From Tubulanus polymorphus (lineage: Eukaryota; Nemertea; Palaeonemertea; Tubulaniformes; Tubulanidae), in NCBI RefSeq assembly GCF_964204645.1, contig NC_134028.1, positions 24,094,153 to 24,154,152 of the forward strand: a DNA stretch of 60,000 bases, in the 5' to 3' direction. Every line of letters starts with the position of its first letter. Within the stretch, counting starts at the first letter, position 1. Shown piece after piece: positions 12,901-24,700 of the stretch. Both the position numbers and the translations under genes were made by a program. The notes beneath the pieces were generated by a model, which was not told the origin of the DNA, did no database searches, and saw only the letters and a list, made by a program, of their open reading frames with translations.

Positions 12901-13717
12901 ATTTGACATTCAATCTGTGTCGGCTATTGCTTTGAGATTAAGCAATTTAAAAATGAATTTCAATCTCAAGATTTTACCCCGGTTGTGCTCCCCCATCAAT
13001 TATTGATACGAGTCATAGGGGTCAATGTTTCTCGTTGGTTAGGCATGAAAATTGTCATTAAAAATAAATTTAAATCTTAATAATAAGACTTGACACTGGT
13101 TGAGCTGCTACTATCAATTATTAATTCAAGTCATAGGGTCAATGTTTACCATTAAATATTCATCAATATTATAGGATGAATTATGGAATGGAATCCAAGC
13201 CACAATACCCAATCAATACCCGGTACCTATATGAGCATGTGGCTCAGGTCATTAATTATTCTCTTGACAAAGCCACAAATCAATGTTGTCACAAATATAT
13301 CATAAGCATTTTGTCGATTATACAACATGTGTCAATAACAGAGATTTTTCCATTCAATTGAAAACTGTGTTAATTGCCCTTCATTTCAACAAGGTTGAGA
13401 GTGCTTGTATAACATGATGATGTAAAGTCTAAATGTTTTGAGTCACATTGAGAAATACTAGCACTCCAAATAGAAATAGCTCAACGCATAGTATTAAATA
13501 CAGGATCATATTCTAAATTCTATAAAACTGATTTATTCTTGGAAATTAGAAATTTACAGCGGGGTTGATTAACTGATTATGGTCATCTCTCAAGATTGTA
13601 TAATTCTGGTGTTGACGGTTGCTAGTAGGTGGCAGCACCTCCTTATCGCCAGTCAAATCGAGAACAATATCAACTAAGATTCAAACCGATAACCACAAAC
13701 CTCCTGAGAGGGAACGC
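9935..13717 (-). other. Intron between two candidate first exons, no clear gene
   Basis: AT-rich sequence with scattered short frames. A 72-codon plus-strand frame at 11052-11270 has fairly protein-like composition (M-D-P-D-V-L-S-R-Y-Y start) but no recognisable motif and no partner exons. It could be a decayed gene or transposon fragment. Two adjoining related segments (about 12935-13045 and 13060-13155), each with ATCAATTATT and GTCATAGGG-GTCAATGTTT words, form a diverged tandem duplication. Confidence 0.4.
12935..13155 (+). repeat. Diverged two-copy tandem duplication
   Basis: Both halves carry, in the same order, an AATTTAAA/TTTAAATCTTAA block, a GGTTGTGCTCC/GGTTGAGCTGC block, ATCAATTATTGAT/ATCAATTATTAAT, AGTCATAGGG and GTCAATGTTT. 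The period is about 120 bp. There is no coding potential. Confidence 0.5.
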
Positions 13718-13984
13718 TAGGGGCGGATCTAAGAAATTTGGTAGGCCAGTGACCAGAAGAAAAGGCATTTTTCAAATAAAGCAGCCATTTCATAGACTTT
13801 TAAGGAGAAGCCCCACCAAAGTTATTAGATATTCTTTAAGAAATACGTTTGAAATAACAAAATTTCTGAAAGGATAAGTGATAAAGTAGCAGGTTTTAAT
13901 GATCTTTGACTTGACAAAAAGGTCAACCTCAATAGGAAGGCAGGGGTGCGGACCCCAGAGACCACCCCTTTAATCCGTCCCTGA
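13718..13984 (+). repeat. Repeat family D, full-length non-autonomous element
   Basis: The left end AGGGGCGGATCTAAGAAATTT and right end TTTAATCCGTCCCTG form short imperfect terminal inverted repeats. The interior matches the copies at 45412 and 51050: AAAGGCATTTTTCAAATAAA, TTAGATATTCTTTAAG, TTTCTGAAAGGATAAG, GATCTTTGACTTG and CAGGGGTGCGGACCCC. At about 267 bp with no ORF it fits a MITE. Ends of the CAGNGGCGGAT type are seen in some hAT-like families, but I could not find a clean 8-bp target duplication. Confidence 0.7.
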
Positions 13985-15597
13985 CACACTTTAATATCGC
14001 TAGACGTGAACAAATTTGTACGGATCCTCGTAGAATAAAGCTACAAAGAATAAAGGTCTTAAAACAATTATCCCTAGCATTATTTTTTGGATAAGTTTAA
14101 CTGATTATCTGAAGATGACTATTAGGATAAAGTCGAAACGTCGAAATAATAAATCATTAGCTTGAAGAAAACTTTTCGACTTCCGTCTTTCTCGTTTCAT
14201 TAGTGTGGGGTTCTCAGGTATACAGAAAAATGTCACTGGAAGAAATGCCACTGGCAAAAAATGCCGCCGAATAGGAAAAAATGTCTCTTTTTGTATAGTG
14301 GGTGGCATTTTTTCCTACAACCAGATTCTCAATAGATCCACGACTTAAACTTCATTTTGCCAATCAATTAGAACATGAACTATTCATCCATCAATTATAA
14401 CAACAAATGGTTGTTTTAGGTGTTTGGATGCACAAGGCGTCCAATTCATCATCAAATCCTTTCAATCCGACTAAAAAGGTCTATCTCTCCACAGTGGATA
14501 TAAATCAATTGATCTGCTTAATAAATGTCATCTTTGTGAACAGGAGACCAAAATTGATGGCTAATTGATCACCGTGTTTTTGACTGCAATAGCCTACTAC
14601 AGATGATTTTAGCATATATGCAAGCGCTATGTAAATCAACCAGTACAGATTCCAGTACAGATTCTATCACCTAACTGTGTCTCGAAAATCGGTTACCCAT
14701 TCATGATTAATTATTCATCAACTATGATTGTAATTAAAGGTGGGGATCTGGATGTTTGCTCCAGGATGGAACAATTTAAATGCAATGATGAGCCAAGCAT
14801 GTGTTTTTGAAAAACGAAGACAATACAGCCTCCGTAACATATTTTTGGAGAAAGCCTGTGGATTATTCAGATTTTCTTGATACCAAGAGAAAGGCTTTAA
14901 TCCCAGAAACTAGCGCAGATTTTCAAGTACATTTCATTTAACAGGGAAGAATCCAAAAGTGCATGTTCTGCAGTTATAGCCTCATGATTTCCCTTTGCGA
15001 GAATAATCGTTTCCCATGAACCTACTACAATTAGATTTATCAGTTTCATAGACTGATTAGATTTCAATCTTAGACAGTGATAAGGATGAGGCTCTAAATG
15101 AAAGCGTTACTAACACGGTTAACTTCGAATAAAGTCAATTATTTTCCTCAAGAACGATGATTTTGAGAAATTATGAACAAAATTGCTCTTCATCAAATCA
15201 GGGAATTATCAATCACGACTGGTGAAACCTTGGTAATGTTCTGTTGATGATAGAGCGCAGAGAGTAATTAATCATGATGGCATGTGCTGATTGAAAGCCA
15301 CAAGTATTACATACATATACACATTAATCACAGATATTGCAAATTTCTTTGGAGCGTCTTATATCCCTGCGAATTCATCTAGTATTGAAAAGTGTCAGAG
15401 AATAAATCAAAATGGGGCCTTATCACGATCTCGTCACCCTTGCATACTGAACACCATAAAACATTTATGCACAAAAATGATGAAACGTACACATACAGAC
15501 AGATAGTACTTTATAGGTTATATGAAAACGAGCTTCATCGGGTAAAGGTTATTCGAAAGGTTATTCACCAGATGAACCTACCAAGCGCCAGCAGAGA

Positions 15598-15669
15598 AAG
15601 CTCATTTTCTCAAACAAACAATTCATTTTCAACACAAAGCTCATTTTCTCAAACAAACAATTCAACAAT
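15598..15669 (+). repeat. Short direct duplication
   Basis: The phrase AGCTCATTTTCTCAAACAAA followed by CAATTCA occurs twice, about 42 bp apart. Because the spacing is a multiple of three, it creates a repeated Ser/Thr/Asn stretch in an open frame at 15392-15733, which I do not regard as a gene. Confidence 0.7.
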
Positions 15670-15715
15670 TATTGATCAGTATGATCACAATTTCTGTGAT
15701 GAAACAATAAATCTC

Positions 15716-15872
15716 AAATCCCAAAAATGTTGAAAGACTAAAAAGTTAATCTGAGATACTTGAAATATCTTACCACCTTCTTAAGTCTAAAAATGAATCT
15801 TGACTAAGGGTGGTAAATAAATTTCTAGTAATTTAAGATTAACTTTTTAGCCTCTCAACAATTGTGGGATTT
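15716..15872. mobile_element. Foldback (near-full palindrome) element, 157 bp
   Basis: The left arm begins AAATCCCAAAAATGTTGAAA and continues ACTAAAAAGTTAATCTGAGA; the right arm is its reverse complement (ending AACAATTGTGGGATTT) with scattered mismatches. The complementarity extends inward through TCTTACCACCTTCTTAAG versus CTAAGGGTGGTAAATAA. The whole unit can fold into one hairpin. A shorter relative of the right arm occurs near 32495-32525 (TTAGTCATTCAACAATTGTG). This fits a MITE/foldback transposon without coding capacity. Confidence 0.7.
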
Positions 15873-16112
15873 AACAGCTATAAAGAGCGATCTGTCTTAA
15901 CGTTTCAATGATTCAACACCAGGATCTTCTATACGAATTGTACAAAAATAATCTAATGGATTCACCGAATATAGCAAGTATGAAATGAAATTTGGTTGAA
16001 TACCCCCGGAAAATGTTATGTACTCTGAGAAAACTTGAAACTGTCAAAATCGTCACAAACTCTTAAGATTCAAAAATTAAGAATAATCGAAAAGAGACTT
16101 CGTTGAACTTAC

Positions 16113-16286
16113 GTGCAACTCCTCTTCGAGAGGGTCGACAACGAGAAAATACATTCCTCCCAAACTCGGGTAGCAAACATCGACTTTAACCGGATGATAA
16201 AGAGCATCGGGCTGCATGAGGGGATAAGATGACCACTCGATACCAGCACCACTCGCGCCACTCACAGCACTCGTTAGATCGAGCAT
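16113..16286 (-). CDS. Candidate alternative first coding exon
   Basis: An ATG at 16286 opens 58 codons to CAC|GTAAGT, a near-consensus donor, leaving phase 0, which again fits the common exon at 585. An in-frame TGA lies two codons upstream of the ATG, so this is the true start of the frame. The peptide begins M-L-D-L-T-S-A-V-S-G, contains Y-H-P-V-K-V-D-V-C-Y and a hydrophobic G-M-Y-F-L-V-V, and ends D-P-L-E-E-E-L-H. I do not recognise a domain. Upstream sequence (16290-16900) is CpG-dense compared with its surroundings, as expected near an internal promoter. The combination of strong donor, matching phase and protein-like sequence makes this the best-supported alternative start. Confidence 0.6.
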
Positions 16287-16900
16287 CAATCCTCACTTAT
16301 CGAAACCGTCTTGTCTCGGTTAACAATGCGACTGATTATCGCGACGTGAATTCCGACCCGAAACGAAATCGAAACCCTGACTCGGATATATCCAATTTTC
16401 CCGTTCCCGTCGAAATGCGACGATCACGCACGGCGCGTTGAGAGCGTAATCTCAATTAGCGAAATCGTGATTTCGTTCCGAGGCTACGATCATCGACGCG
16501 TGCCAAGTTTTCGCAGCGATCCGCAACAACGGCGACAGACGAAATATCTCGACTATCTTCTATCCAATCTGTTGACATCGTCGAATAAACACTCGCCAAT
16601 TAGCATTCATCGCAGCCGGAAATTAGTCGCACTCGACGATGATAGATTTTTTCGGGCGGTGTTCAACATCGGACGGGCGAGAAGTTTGAGAGATGCGCAC
16701 GTTCGAAACGAGTATTGACAAGTGTCATATTCTAACGCACGCCGCCCGCTCCCTCGCGCAGAATACGACCGTGATTTATGCTGATTGGAAAACTACGAGA
16801 TCAATGCCGTGCATCTTCTTTATTGCATCGTTTCATTTCGAACGCGATTTACATAAAAACGCGATTTAGTTCACGAGACGCGGTTTCAGGACCGAGCCAC
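16287..16900 (-). promoter_or_regulatory. CpG-dense segment, possible alternative promoter and 5' UTR
   Basis: This segment is rich in CG dinucleotides (TCGCGACG, GGCGCGTTG, CCGCCCGCTCCCTCGCG and similar), unlike the AT-rich flanks. It lies immediately upstream, in gene sense, of the candidate first exon at 16113-16286. Several overlapping frames are open on both strands, which is common in CpG-rich sequence. No TATA box is obvious. The promoter call is an inference from position and composition. Confidence 0.35.
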
Positions 16901-18217
16901 AGCGCCGCCCCCTGATACACGCGTTAAGTGGTCGCGAATTCGAAAAATACGACGCCTCGAAAACCAAAACCAATAAATTATTCGTAAATTTCTCGTTTTT
17001 CCAATAAAGTATATATCAACTGAACTTATGACAGTTTGACAGAACTTGGTCAACAGATTCACAAAGATTTCTATCACTGGGAAGACAGTGATATCAACGT
17101 CGTTCGCGATATATATTGCGAGATTTGAATTTCGTTATCGATTATTTTTCTCGCGAGAGTCATCTGATTAAAACTGTCTGCAGTCATCTCGATAACAGGT
17201 GATGCATTACATAGCTCCGTTAATTACACATAGCGTTAGTTTCACCGCTAAAAGTGCTCCATTTAGACGAGGAGAAAGCCTCGTAGATGACTGAAGTACT
17301 TTCAAATAAATTGAACTAGCTTCATTTACGAACACTCCATCAGATCAGCGAAGTATTTACAGTAGATACGTTCTAATTTCGGGACTAGCAAACCGTCAGC
17401 ACAACCTCAATTCCATCCATTTCCCTACTGATTCGAGAAAAAGACCGAACCAGAACTATCTGATAAAAAGAACGCCGCGTATGATCGGAATTGGTTTTTA
17501 CGGAATCTCTCCTGGGACTCGGCGAGTTCCCGGGACTTATGTATTAGAAGTTGTATATTTGAGAATATGCGATAACCGATAGAAACCTTCCTTCATGAAT
17601 CATACACACGAGTATACAGCCTTTTGGGAACGTATTCATTTTCTACATAAAATGCCTGAAGTTGACAGACTGGCGAGATTGGTGCCGGTATTGAAAATAT
17701 CATTACAAAAAGCAAATTAATAGGACTTCGATCTCTAGGTGAAAATAGATATTCCCGGTTACTTTATAGAATCCTCTCGTGAATATATTCATTTTCAACT
17801 CTGCTAGAATAGACGCATTATTCCCAAGGGTGTTGGTAGTTTCAAAGGTTATGGTGTTCATTTGAGGTAAAATTACCTTGCAATCAAAGAAAAATCTTGA
17901 CTTTTTAACCGAAATGCTAGCAGCCATGTTCAACAACTCAAAAAAGAAAAAAATTTATGAAAATGGCTTATAAAATTTGAGTTGAGCTTTTAAGTTTTTC
18001 ATTGATTGTGGGTTTTATCCTTCGACTGAATTAGGCAGTCACATGCCTATGAAAACTAATGAATTACGATGACCATTTTCGTAATATTACAATAATTATG
18101 ATTTTAGGGTCTCCACAGTTTAAAAAGGTTGGGTGGTCACTTTTGTAGGTTAAATCGATTATGAAAAAGTTGAATTATTTGAGCTTCGATCTTGCCAGTT
18201 AGAAATAAATGGACAGT
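16901..18217 (-). other. Intronic sequence, nothing recognised
   Basis: Continues CpG-moderate to about 17100 and then becomes AT-rich. No splice-bounded coding segment or repeat end could be identified. Confidence 0.4.
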
Positions 18218-18499
18218 AAAAGCTGCAATCACACAGAGATGATTTGGCCCGGGCCAAATTGGCACGGATCAGGCCCCAGTCTAATTGGCCGGTGCCTAAT
18301 TAGAGAGCGTGTTCACTTGTAAACCACTCACTCTACTAAAGAATGCTTAAACAATGCAAAGTTGCAATTCAAACGCCATCATTTGATGCATGTTAGAATT
18401 TGGCTTGGGCCTGGTCCGACGATTTTGGCACATGTGAGAACAGTGTTGATGTGGGCCAAATATGGCACAGGCCATAAGTGCTTGTGTGGTCGCGGCTTT
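18218..18499 (+). mobile_element. Repeat family A, complete copy
   Basis: The ends are AAAGCTGCAATCACAC and GTGTGGTCGCGGCTTT, imperfect inverted repeats of about 16 bp. The interior has TTTGGCCCGGGCCAAA (a perfect 16-bp palindrome), GGCACGGATCAGGCC, TAATTAGAGAGCGTG, CCACTCACTCTACTAAAGAA and GCCTGGTCCGACG. About 282 bp and no ORF: a MITE-like non-autonomous DNA element. It is one of the reference copies for the family in this window. Confidence 0.75.
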
Positions 18500-18913
18500 C
18501 ATCTGGATAGTTAAAATAGGATGGTATAACATAACTTCATAGAGTTGTTTGAAAATGAAGCAGCTATAGTAAATACTATTGACGAATGCAGGAAATATTT
18601 ACAAGTGACTGATGGAGCTGATCTGATGAAAACAAATACGAGACACTGGCTGGTCTATGGCAACACGGGGTCCCGCATTAAATGTGCGTATTTACCCAAT
18701 CTAAAAAGCCATTTAGAAAATTACTGTTTGAAAAATGCTTCACGAACCCGTCAGAGTCGGGGTACTCGTCGCAGTAAAGCTCGCGTATTACGCAGTTTGT
18801 TTGTCTACATTATATTGAATAAACAGCGCGGGTAACGGTCGTAAATGTGCAATATAGAAAGAAACATCATTAGGTAAATTGTACGATAAAAAACAATAAC
18901 ACGTGCTGATCCG

Positions 18914-19075
18914 GGGCAGATTTAGGGGGTCCGGACTCCTCTCTTCCCATGATTGGCCCTGCAAATTTGACACTCATATTTTCCGATGTATTTAGAAAAT
19001 CTCTAATACTTGGTCGGGACCCGGCGAGTAGCTTATGACATGGCTGCTTTTATCTGAAAACTGCCTTTTCTTTTC
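18914..19075 (+). repeat. Possible degenerate family D copy
   Basis: CGGGGCAGATTTAGGGGGTC near 18913 resembles the family D start, and GGACCCCGACC near 19080 on a reverse-orientation fragment (CTGCTTTTATCTGAAAACTG) resembles the interior. The two pieces are not collinear, so this is fragmentary. Confidence 0.3.
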
Positions 19076-19099
19076 TTCCGGACCCCGACCTCGCGACAT

Positions 19100-20330
19100 T
19101 CCTGATCGTCTCCTAAAGATCAATCATAATTCATACAGAATTCTTCGGCGAAGTGACAAATACCAGTGACCGAAATCTCGGAAACGGCCGAGAAAGCGCG
19201 ACGGATTTGATACCGCGATTATGCAACTTCATACGCAAAAATGTCGAGAACCGTCGATTAAGTAGTTTGTCATCGTCACCGTTAATCCGGCGTTCATGAG
19301 CAGAAAATACTTTCGGCTCAACGGATCAGCTTAAAAACCCATCATCTATACGTGTGTGAGTACATACGCAGCGCGAGCATGAATGCCCATCAACCACGAC
19401 TCGACGGAAAATACTATCGGAATATTTGGCTCGAGGAGGACGGACTTCAAAACTGCACTGTGTACGGATCATCCACTTCTCCCGATGAACGAGAAGCAAT
19501 ATCCATTACGAAGAAAAGACGAGATTACGACTCGCGATTTCAGAACGAAACCGGGTACCACTAGGGGTGGAAAAGGCTGAATAAGAACGTCGCGATATTT
19601 CCCTAGAGAACCGAGCCGCGCACGCGATACAGATGCCGAGGCTCGAGGAGCCAGAATTAAAGACGGGGAATGAGAAACAAGTACAATATCGACAAGTTTA
19701 TGGCGACGATATCGGATCAGATCACGCGAGAACCGACCGTCGAAAATTGGTGCGCGTAATGAAATACAACCGAAGACGTTCGTATGAGAGAGAATCGTAT
19801 AAATCAACGACGGACGACGCTGTTTTTATGTCAACCGATGACATCGCATTCTCATTTCATGCATCGCGTAACCGATAGTTCAATAGCACGATCTTATCAG
19901 TTGCGAAACGATCGCTAAAGCCTCGTCCTAAACCGCGCCGGCTAAATAACTATCTTCTCAACCGGTCGACAGGACAGTTGTGGAAGGTGCCGTTCAGTCT
20001 TGTCGAATTGATATTTGTTTTTTTTTCGTCGCGTAAAATGATAAATGGACGAATGAACGGCACGGATCGCGAGGGCGGACAACCGGACGTTGGGTGCGTA
20101 GGTTGTAACTATGATCGATGTCTCGTACGCGACGGACAATCGCGCCGAAACTCGCACCGAAAACACGAAGCTGATTTCGCGTCTGATATCTGCCCGTTTT
20201 TCGATCGAAGCCGCGATCTCGGGTCGTCGTAGCCCGAAGGAATTCGAATGCATCTTCTTTAAACGTCGTCACACGTTACGAAAATGGCATTAACAAATCG
20301 CGTATTATGCAAAATCAGTCGACGATGCGG
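19100..20330. other. CpG-dense segment without an identified gene
   Basis: Dense CG dinucleotides and overlapping open frames on both strands (for example 19352-19564 and 19633-19878 plus, 19469-19807 minus). None shows a recognisable motif, and the plus- and minus-strand frames overlap, so they are probably a result of composition. It could be an unmethylated regulatory region or an untranslated exon of the minus-strand gene. Confidence 0.3.
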
Positions 20331-20433
20331 CAAAAAGATTAGATTCTACGCCGAACTATTTCAGCGAACGTCCTAAGGGTGAATTATTCTAAGAAGCTTG
20401 TTCTGGTAGAATACACGGAGAAAAGAATTACAA

Positions 20434-20813
20434 GCCCCGCTCATACGGAGACGATTTGGACCATGAAACTGGCCCGGACCAAAGCCAGAATCAAATTTGA
20501 ACTGTACCTAATTAGAGAGCGGGTTCACATGAAACCTCACTCACTCACTACTACTAAAATACTATCAAAATGATGCTGTTGCAAGTGAGTCACTTCCAGG
20601 ACTGCTAAGCATTTACACCCAAAAAATTTGATCCCAGCTAAAATTTGACATGGGCCGCTTCTCATGGTGGTCGGGCCCGATGAGGACCCATTTGTCACCA
20701 GCGTGAACAGTCGGCCCAAAAGCACGGGCCCATTTGACACCCATGTCAACAGTTGTTCCGGGCCTTAGTTGGCACAACAGGCCAAAAATACCCATGTGGT
20801 AGTTGTGGCTATT
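20434..20813 (+). mobile_element. Repeat family A, long diverged copy
   Basis: It starts near AAGCCCCGCTCATACGGAG and ends near TGTGGTAGTTGTGGCT. It retains TAATTAGAGAGCGGGTTCAC, CTCACTCACTACTACTAAAA, AAGTGAGTCACTTCCAGGA and CAGCGTGAACAGTCGGCCC. It is longer than the other copies because the right-end motif (GGGCCCATTTGACACCCATG) is partly repeated. Confidence 0.65.
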
Positions 20814-20840
20814 ACCTGAATGGTAAAAAAAACTACATGA

Positions 20841-20925
20841 TTTCACTGAAAATACCAAACAAATTATTGGTAATAAGCAATGATGAAAATACCAAACAAA
20901 TTAATGGCGATAAGCAATGAAAAAA
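20841..20925 (+). repeat. Two-copy tandem repeat, ~40 bp unit
   Basis: TGAAAATACCAAACAAATTA followed by T/A-TGG-T/C-ATAAGCAATGA occurs twice in tandem. It directly abuts the right end of a family A copy. Confidence 0.75.
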
Positions 20926-21301
20926 TTGCTGAACGGTGGAAGTTCTTCACCACGGTACACATTGAACAATGGCTGCTGCTGCTGTTGTGTTGTTTGTAAG
21001 TTACTGATCTTCTCGGATTCTCGGTGAATTCTCTTCCCGGAAGAAAATGAAGATAAATACGGCGTTGAACTTCGAGTCATTGATTTATTGACGACGTCCC
21101 GTGACAGAATCGGACTCGCACAAATCTGATCAATCAACTAACGACACGATGACGCACTAGACAGAAAAACCTGCACAGATGATCCACCTCACAATACGAG
21201 CTCTATCGCTGAAATCCAGAATCTAAGAATGTCAATCAATCATTGAAGTCTTAGGTCAAAATACCGTCAGTCTGGAGTATCAGTGAGGTGCGAGGTGTTA
21301 C

Positions 21302-21650
21302 TAAAGCCGTGAGGCGATTTTGGCCCGGTTCAAACTGGCCCGGATCAGGAGTCAAATGTGCAAGGAGTGTGCTGTAGTCAAAGAGTGCGTTTACACGTAA
21401 TCCACTCACTCAATACTAAAACCATTCACTCAGTCACTAAAATGCTATCAAAACGATGCTGCCACAAGCGAAGTGAGTCACTTCAAGAACCAGTTAGCAT
21501 TCACACGAAATAAGTGGACCTGTGCTAAAATTTGGCACGGGCCTGGTGCGACGTTTTGGGTCGTACCAAATTTGGCTTGCGTCGAACAGGCACAAACCTT
21601 GGCACCAATGTAAACGGTTTGAAGCCTCGTTAGATATGCCCCTGTTATCT
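21302..21650 (+). mobile_element. Repeat family A copy
   Basis: It starts AAAGCCGTGAGGCGATTTTG with GGCCCGGTTCAAACTGGCCC. It carries the duplicated CACTCACTCA...ACTAAAA block, AAGCGAAGTGAGTCACTTCA, GGCCTGGTGCGACG and GGCACCAATGTAAACGG. The right terminal repeat is poorly preserved. Confidence 0.65.
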
Positions 21651-23820
21651 AAAACACTTGAATAGAAAAACCTATTGCATCCAATCACTGGGTATCATAC
21701 CTAATTTCATAAACATTCGAAAAACCAATACTGCAGAATCATTTGAAATTACCTGCCATAACATCATAACAGTTTCACATCAAATCTACATTTTAGGAAT
21801 CAACATACCTTTTTCGCGGGCATAGTTAATATCTGATCATCAAATATTTGCCGACAACAAAAACGCGCGACCACAAAACGAACGGCCAGCCATTGTCAAT
21901 TAATGGACCGTCACCATGGTGACCTTAATTGAAGCGAAAACAGTGGACGTGTGGGGCAAGTTAAAATCGTTGTTCGTCCCCCTTCGAGAATTCGTTAACC
22001 GATAATACAACATCGATCAGTTCATTCATCAAACCTCCCGTCGTCCGATGCAACAGTTCTTCTACTTAATCTAATCAGCGTTTACTATACCAGACGGAAC
22101 TCTGTCCGCAGGGACCCAGCCGGACCGGGCCTGAAAAAATATGTTCATTATCTAAAAGCCCACAGACTTTTCCGAGTTAGGATTTTTACTGATGATAGAA
22201 TGTATATCCAGAGAGTTCTGGAGCCGGTGCCTCGTCCAATAGCAAGTTCAGAAACAGCACTGGAAATTATCTCTACAACTGTGTTCACACTATTATCGGT
22301 TATTCTAATATCGAGAGAATCCTGCAATCATAATGAAAATATATGAACTTCGAAAAAGTTCAGGGAGGTTTATTCCAATTTCATCGGTATCTGAAACAAA
22401 CTTATTTAGAACGGGTCAAATCAAAGTCCGTTTCAGAATGGACTAATTATAGACCAAATAAAAAGACTTATCAAGCTCCGTTCTGAATTTTAGAAACTTT
22501 TGCGCGACTCCGTTCTCAGTATTTCAATGAGGAATTCTCCGCTACTTCATTCTATAATCCTGAAATAAGATCGGTCATTTCTTCATCATCGCGAATTATC
22601 TAATAATATTCCTATCCATTCGTGTTCAACACAGTTTGAATTGAGTCCATTCTCTCCCCCCCCCCAATCTTTGATACAGTGCAATGTCGATGAATTTGAT
22701 TATTTGGATTGATTGAACTACTGGTCCGAGTTATAATTTAATCACTATTTCTAAATCGTGCGTTAGTATTAATGACACAGGAACAGGTGCTTAAACTAGC
22801 ACTATAGAGATACATTGGACTTATTGACAACTGGTCAATTACGAACCAATTTGCAAGTATAATACTTCAATTGGCTAATGATGGCCACTTTGCATTTATA
22901 ATTCTATTTTGTTGGAGGAAACACGATAACGAAGGGCTTCATTTGGTTCTCTTGTGTATAAGTTGCAATTAGTCGACAACGCTTAGGATTCAAGGAGATT
23001 GCCGTAATGAATGAGATTAGATTAGAGCCATTCGGTCTTAGAATGCTTCATTTTCATTGCTTCTAAGTATCGGAAGAAATCCGGAACGTTGACAGACGGC
23101 ATGAACTTTTAGCAGACGGAGAGTCACTTTTCATTACAGAGGTTCCTTTCTAACATGTCAAAGCTTGAAATAACCAAAAACTCTTTCAGCTAGAACGACT
23201 AATTCAATACCTACCTGATTTGCTAGTTGAGGTTAATTTACAGATATTTGATTTCTACAATTTCTAAAAGTTATGAAGTTAATTTTTACCTGTTAAAAGC
23301 ACGTCGAGCTAAATTACTATCTATCCATGATACGATAATTTTTATCATAGCAGTTATGCTTTTTAATATTGAATCTATATGAATTGTTCGCATTGTTAGT
23401 AATGGACAGTCCTATCATCTAGACACGTATATTTGAAGGAGGTGAAATTCGGAAAACATCGGAACAAACGAAGGCTGTTAGTGCAATGAAATGTTTAACG
23501 AGAATTAAAAGTAATTAATGCCAAAACGAAACAAACACCGAAATAATGAATATATTCAACCATGGCAGCATTCATGATCTTTATACCTAAACACTGGCAG
23601 TGAAAGAAAGATACCTAGCAAATTAATGAAATAAATCAGTAACTCCATGCAGCAATCCGTCCATATAGTGGGGGGGTCATTCTACAACCAGTACAGTTTT
23701 GGGGGGCGAAAAAACGACGTGCGAATTATTTGTTGTATACATCATGCACAGCTCGGTGGTGAGAGATATTCATGCAAAAAACAGCCACAAGGCGGCAGCA
23801 TTCCCGGTGCATCAAATATG
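21651..23820 (-). other. Intronic sequence, no gene recognised
   Basis: AT-rich with a CpG patch near 21880-22130. Around 22080-22330 there are GTCCGCAGGGACCC and AACTGTGTTCACACTATTAT words like those near 30667-31330 and 41110-41282, suggesting another degraded inverted-repeat family whose ends I cannot define. There is a C-run at 22657-22666. Confidence 0.35.
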
Positions 23821-23824
23821 CATC

Positions 23825-23912
<88 letters not shown>
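23825..23912. repeat. (AT)n microsatellite, 88 bp
   Basis: An uninterrupted TA/AT dinucleotide run of about 44 units. It generates artificial Ile-Tyr frames on both strands. It is self-complementary and able to form cruciform DNA; such tracts are also length-unstable. Confidence 0.95.
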
Positions 23913-23918
<6 letters not shown>

Positions 23919-24611
23919 CAAAATGTGTTAAAATAGGTTTAATCCACATTGCACCCCTACAACAACGAAGTCTAAAATGTTCAATTGATTTCCACTCCGT
24001 AGAGATTATTAAGGGTAACATGCGATGATCGTGATAAAACGTTGGGACTGAACTCCGATGGTAGTGGTAGAAGTAGTTGTACTAGTAGCTGAAAAGAGCT
24101 GTTTTTCGTTTTTTTTTTGTTAATAATGTTTCGAACATGCAACATATACAATACAAGAACATGCGCGAATCCATTCCAGGCCGATGAACTCGAAAGTCCA
24201 CGGCGTTCCCGAATGGATCAATTCTAAAGCGAAGAACAACGCATCCGCCATCTATCAGATATCATCAGAACTAGATCATCGATTTAGCCCTTTTTTATTT
24301 TGCAAATCGGATAAACTTCAATAACAGTCCCACTATGAACATATCTGTATACATTCTATTGAATTAAGCAGGAATATGAAACTTATTTTTTATATGAAGG
24401 GATATATAGTGCTTAAGCTTATCATTTAGAAGCACTGAAAAATGACAGAATCTGGTGTTTGTCATGTGATCTTAGCTTTTATATGTATATTATCAAAACC
24501 TTATTGGTTGACATTATGTTTCTATGGATAAGCTACGCAGATCAAATTCAAAATCGGAAAAAAGTTTTTGCAGCTGGACTTTGGACAGTGAATCATGGAA
24601 CACTCCTGATA

Positions 24612-24700
24612 TATCCTAACTGTACAGCATCAGTTCACTGGGGTTTGAACCCACCAACCACCTCGCGGTGGTGAGTCAAACGAGCTATCCTGCCGAGAAG
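24612..24700 (-). repeat. tRNA-like SINE head
   Basis: Read on the minus strand, the segment has TAGCTCGTTTG as an A-box-like element and, about 30 nt later, GGTTCAAACCC, a good B-box, flanked by a short T-stem (GGG...CCC). The pol III promoter layout is that of a tRNA, but no full cloverleaf with a matched acceptor stem closes. A tRNA-derived SINE head is therefore more likely than a working tRNA gene. The SINE body would extend toward lower coordinates. Confidence 0.4.

Noticed and set aside
18545-18835. 96-codon plus frame next to a family A copy
   Set aside because: No motif, no splice partners, and no similarity I recognise; possibly chance or an old transposon remnant.
23647-24028. Open frames with long Ile-Tyr tails on both strands
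   Set aside because: They run through the (AT)n microsatellite, and no independent coding evidence exists.
24612-24700. Functional tRNA gene
   Set aside because: Box elements are present, but I cannot close the acceptor and D stems, so it is reported only as a SINE-like head.
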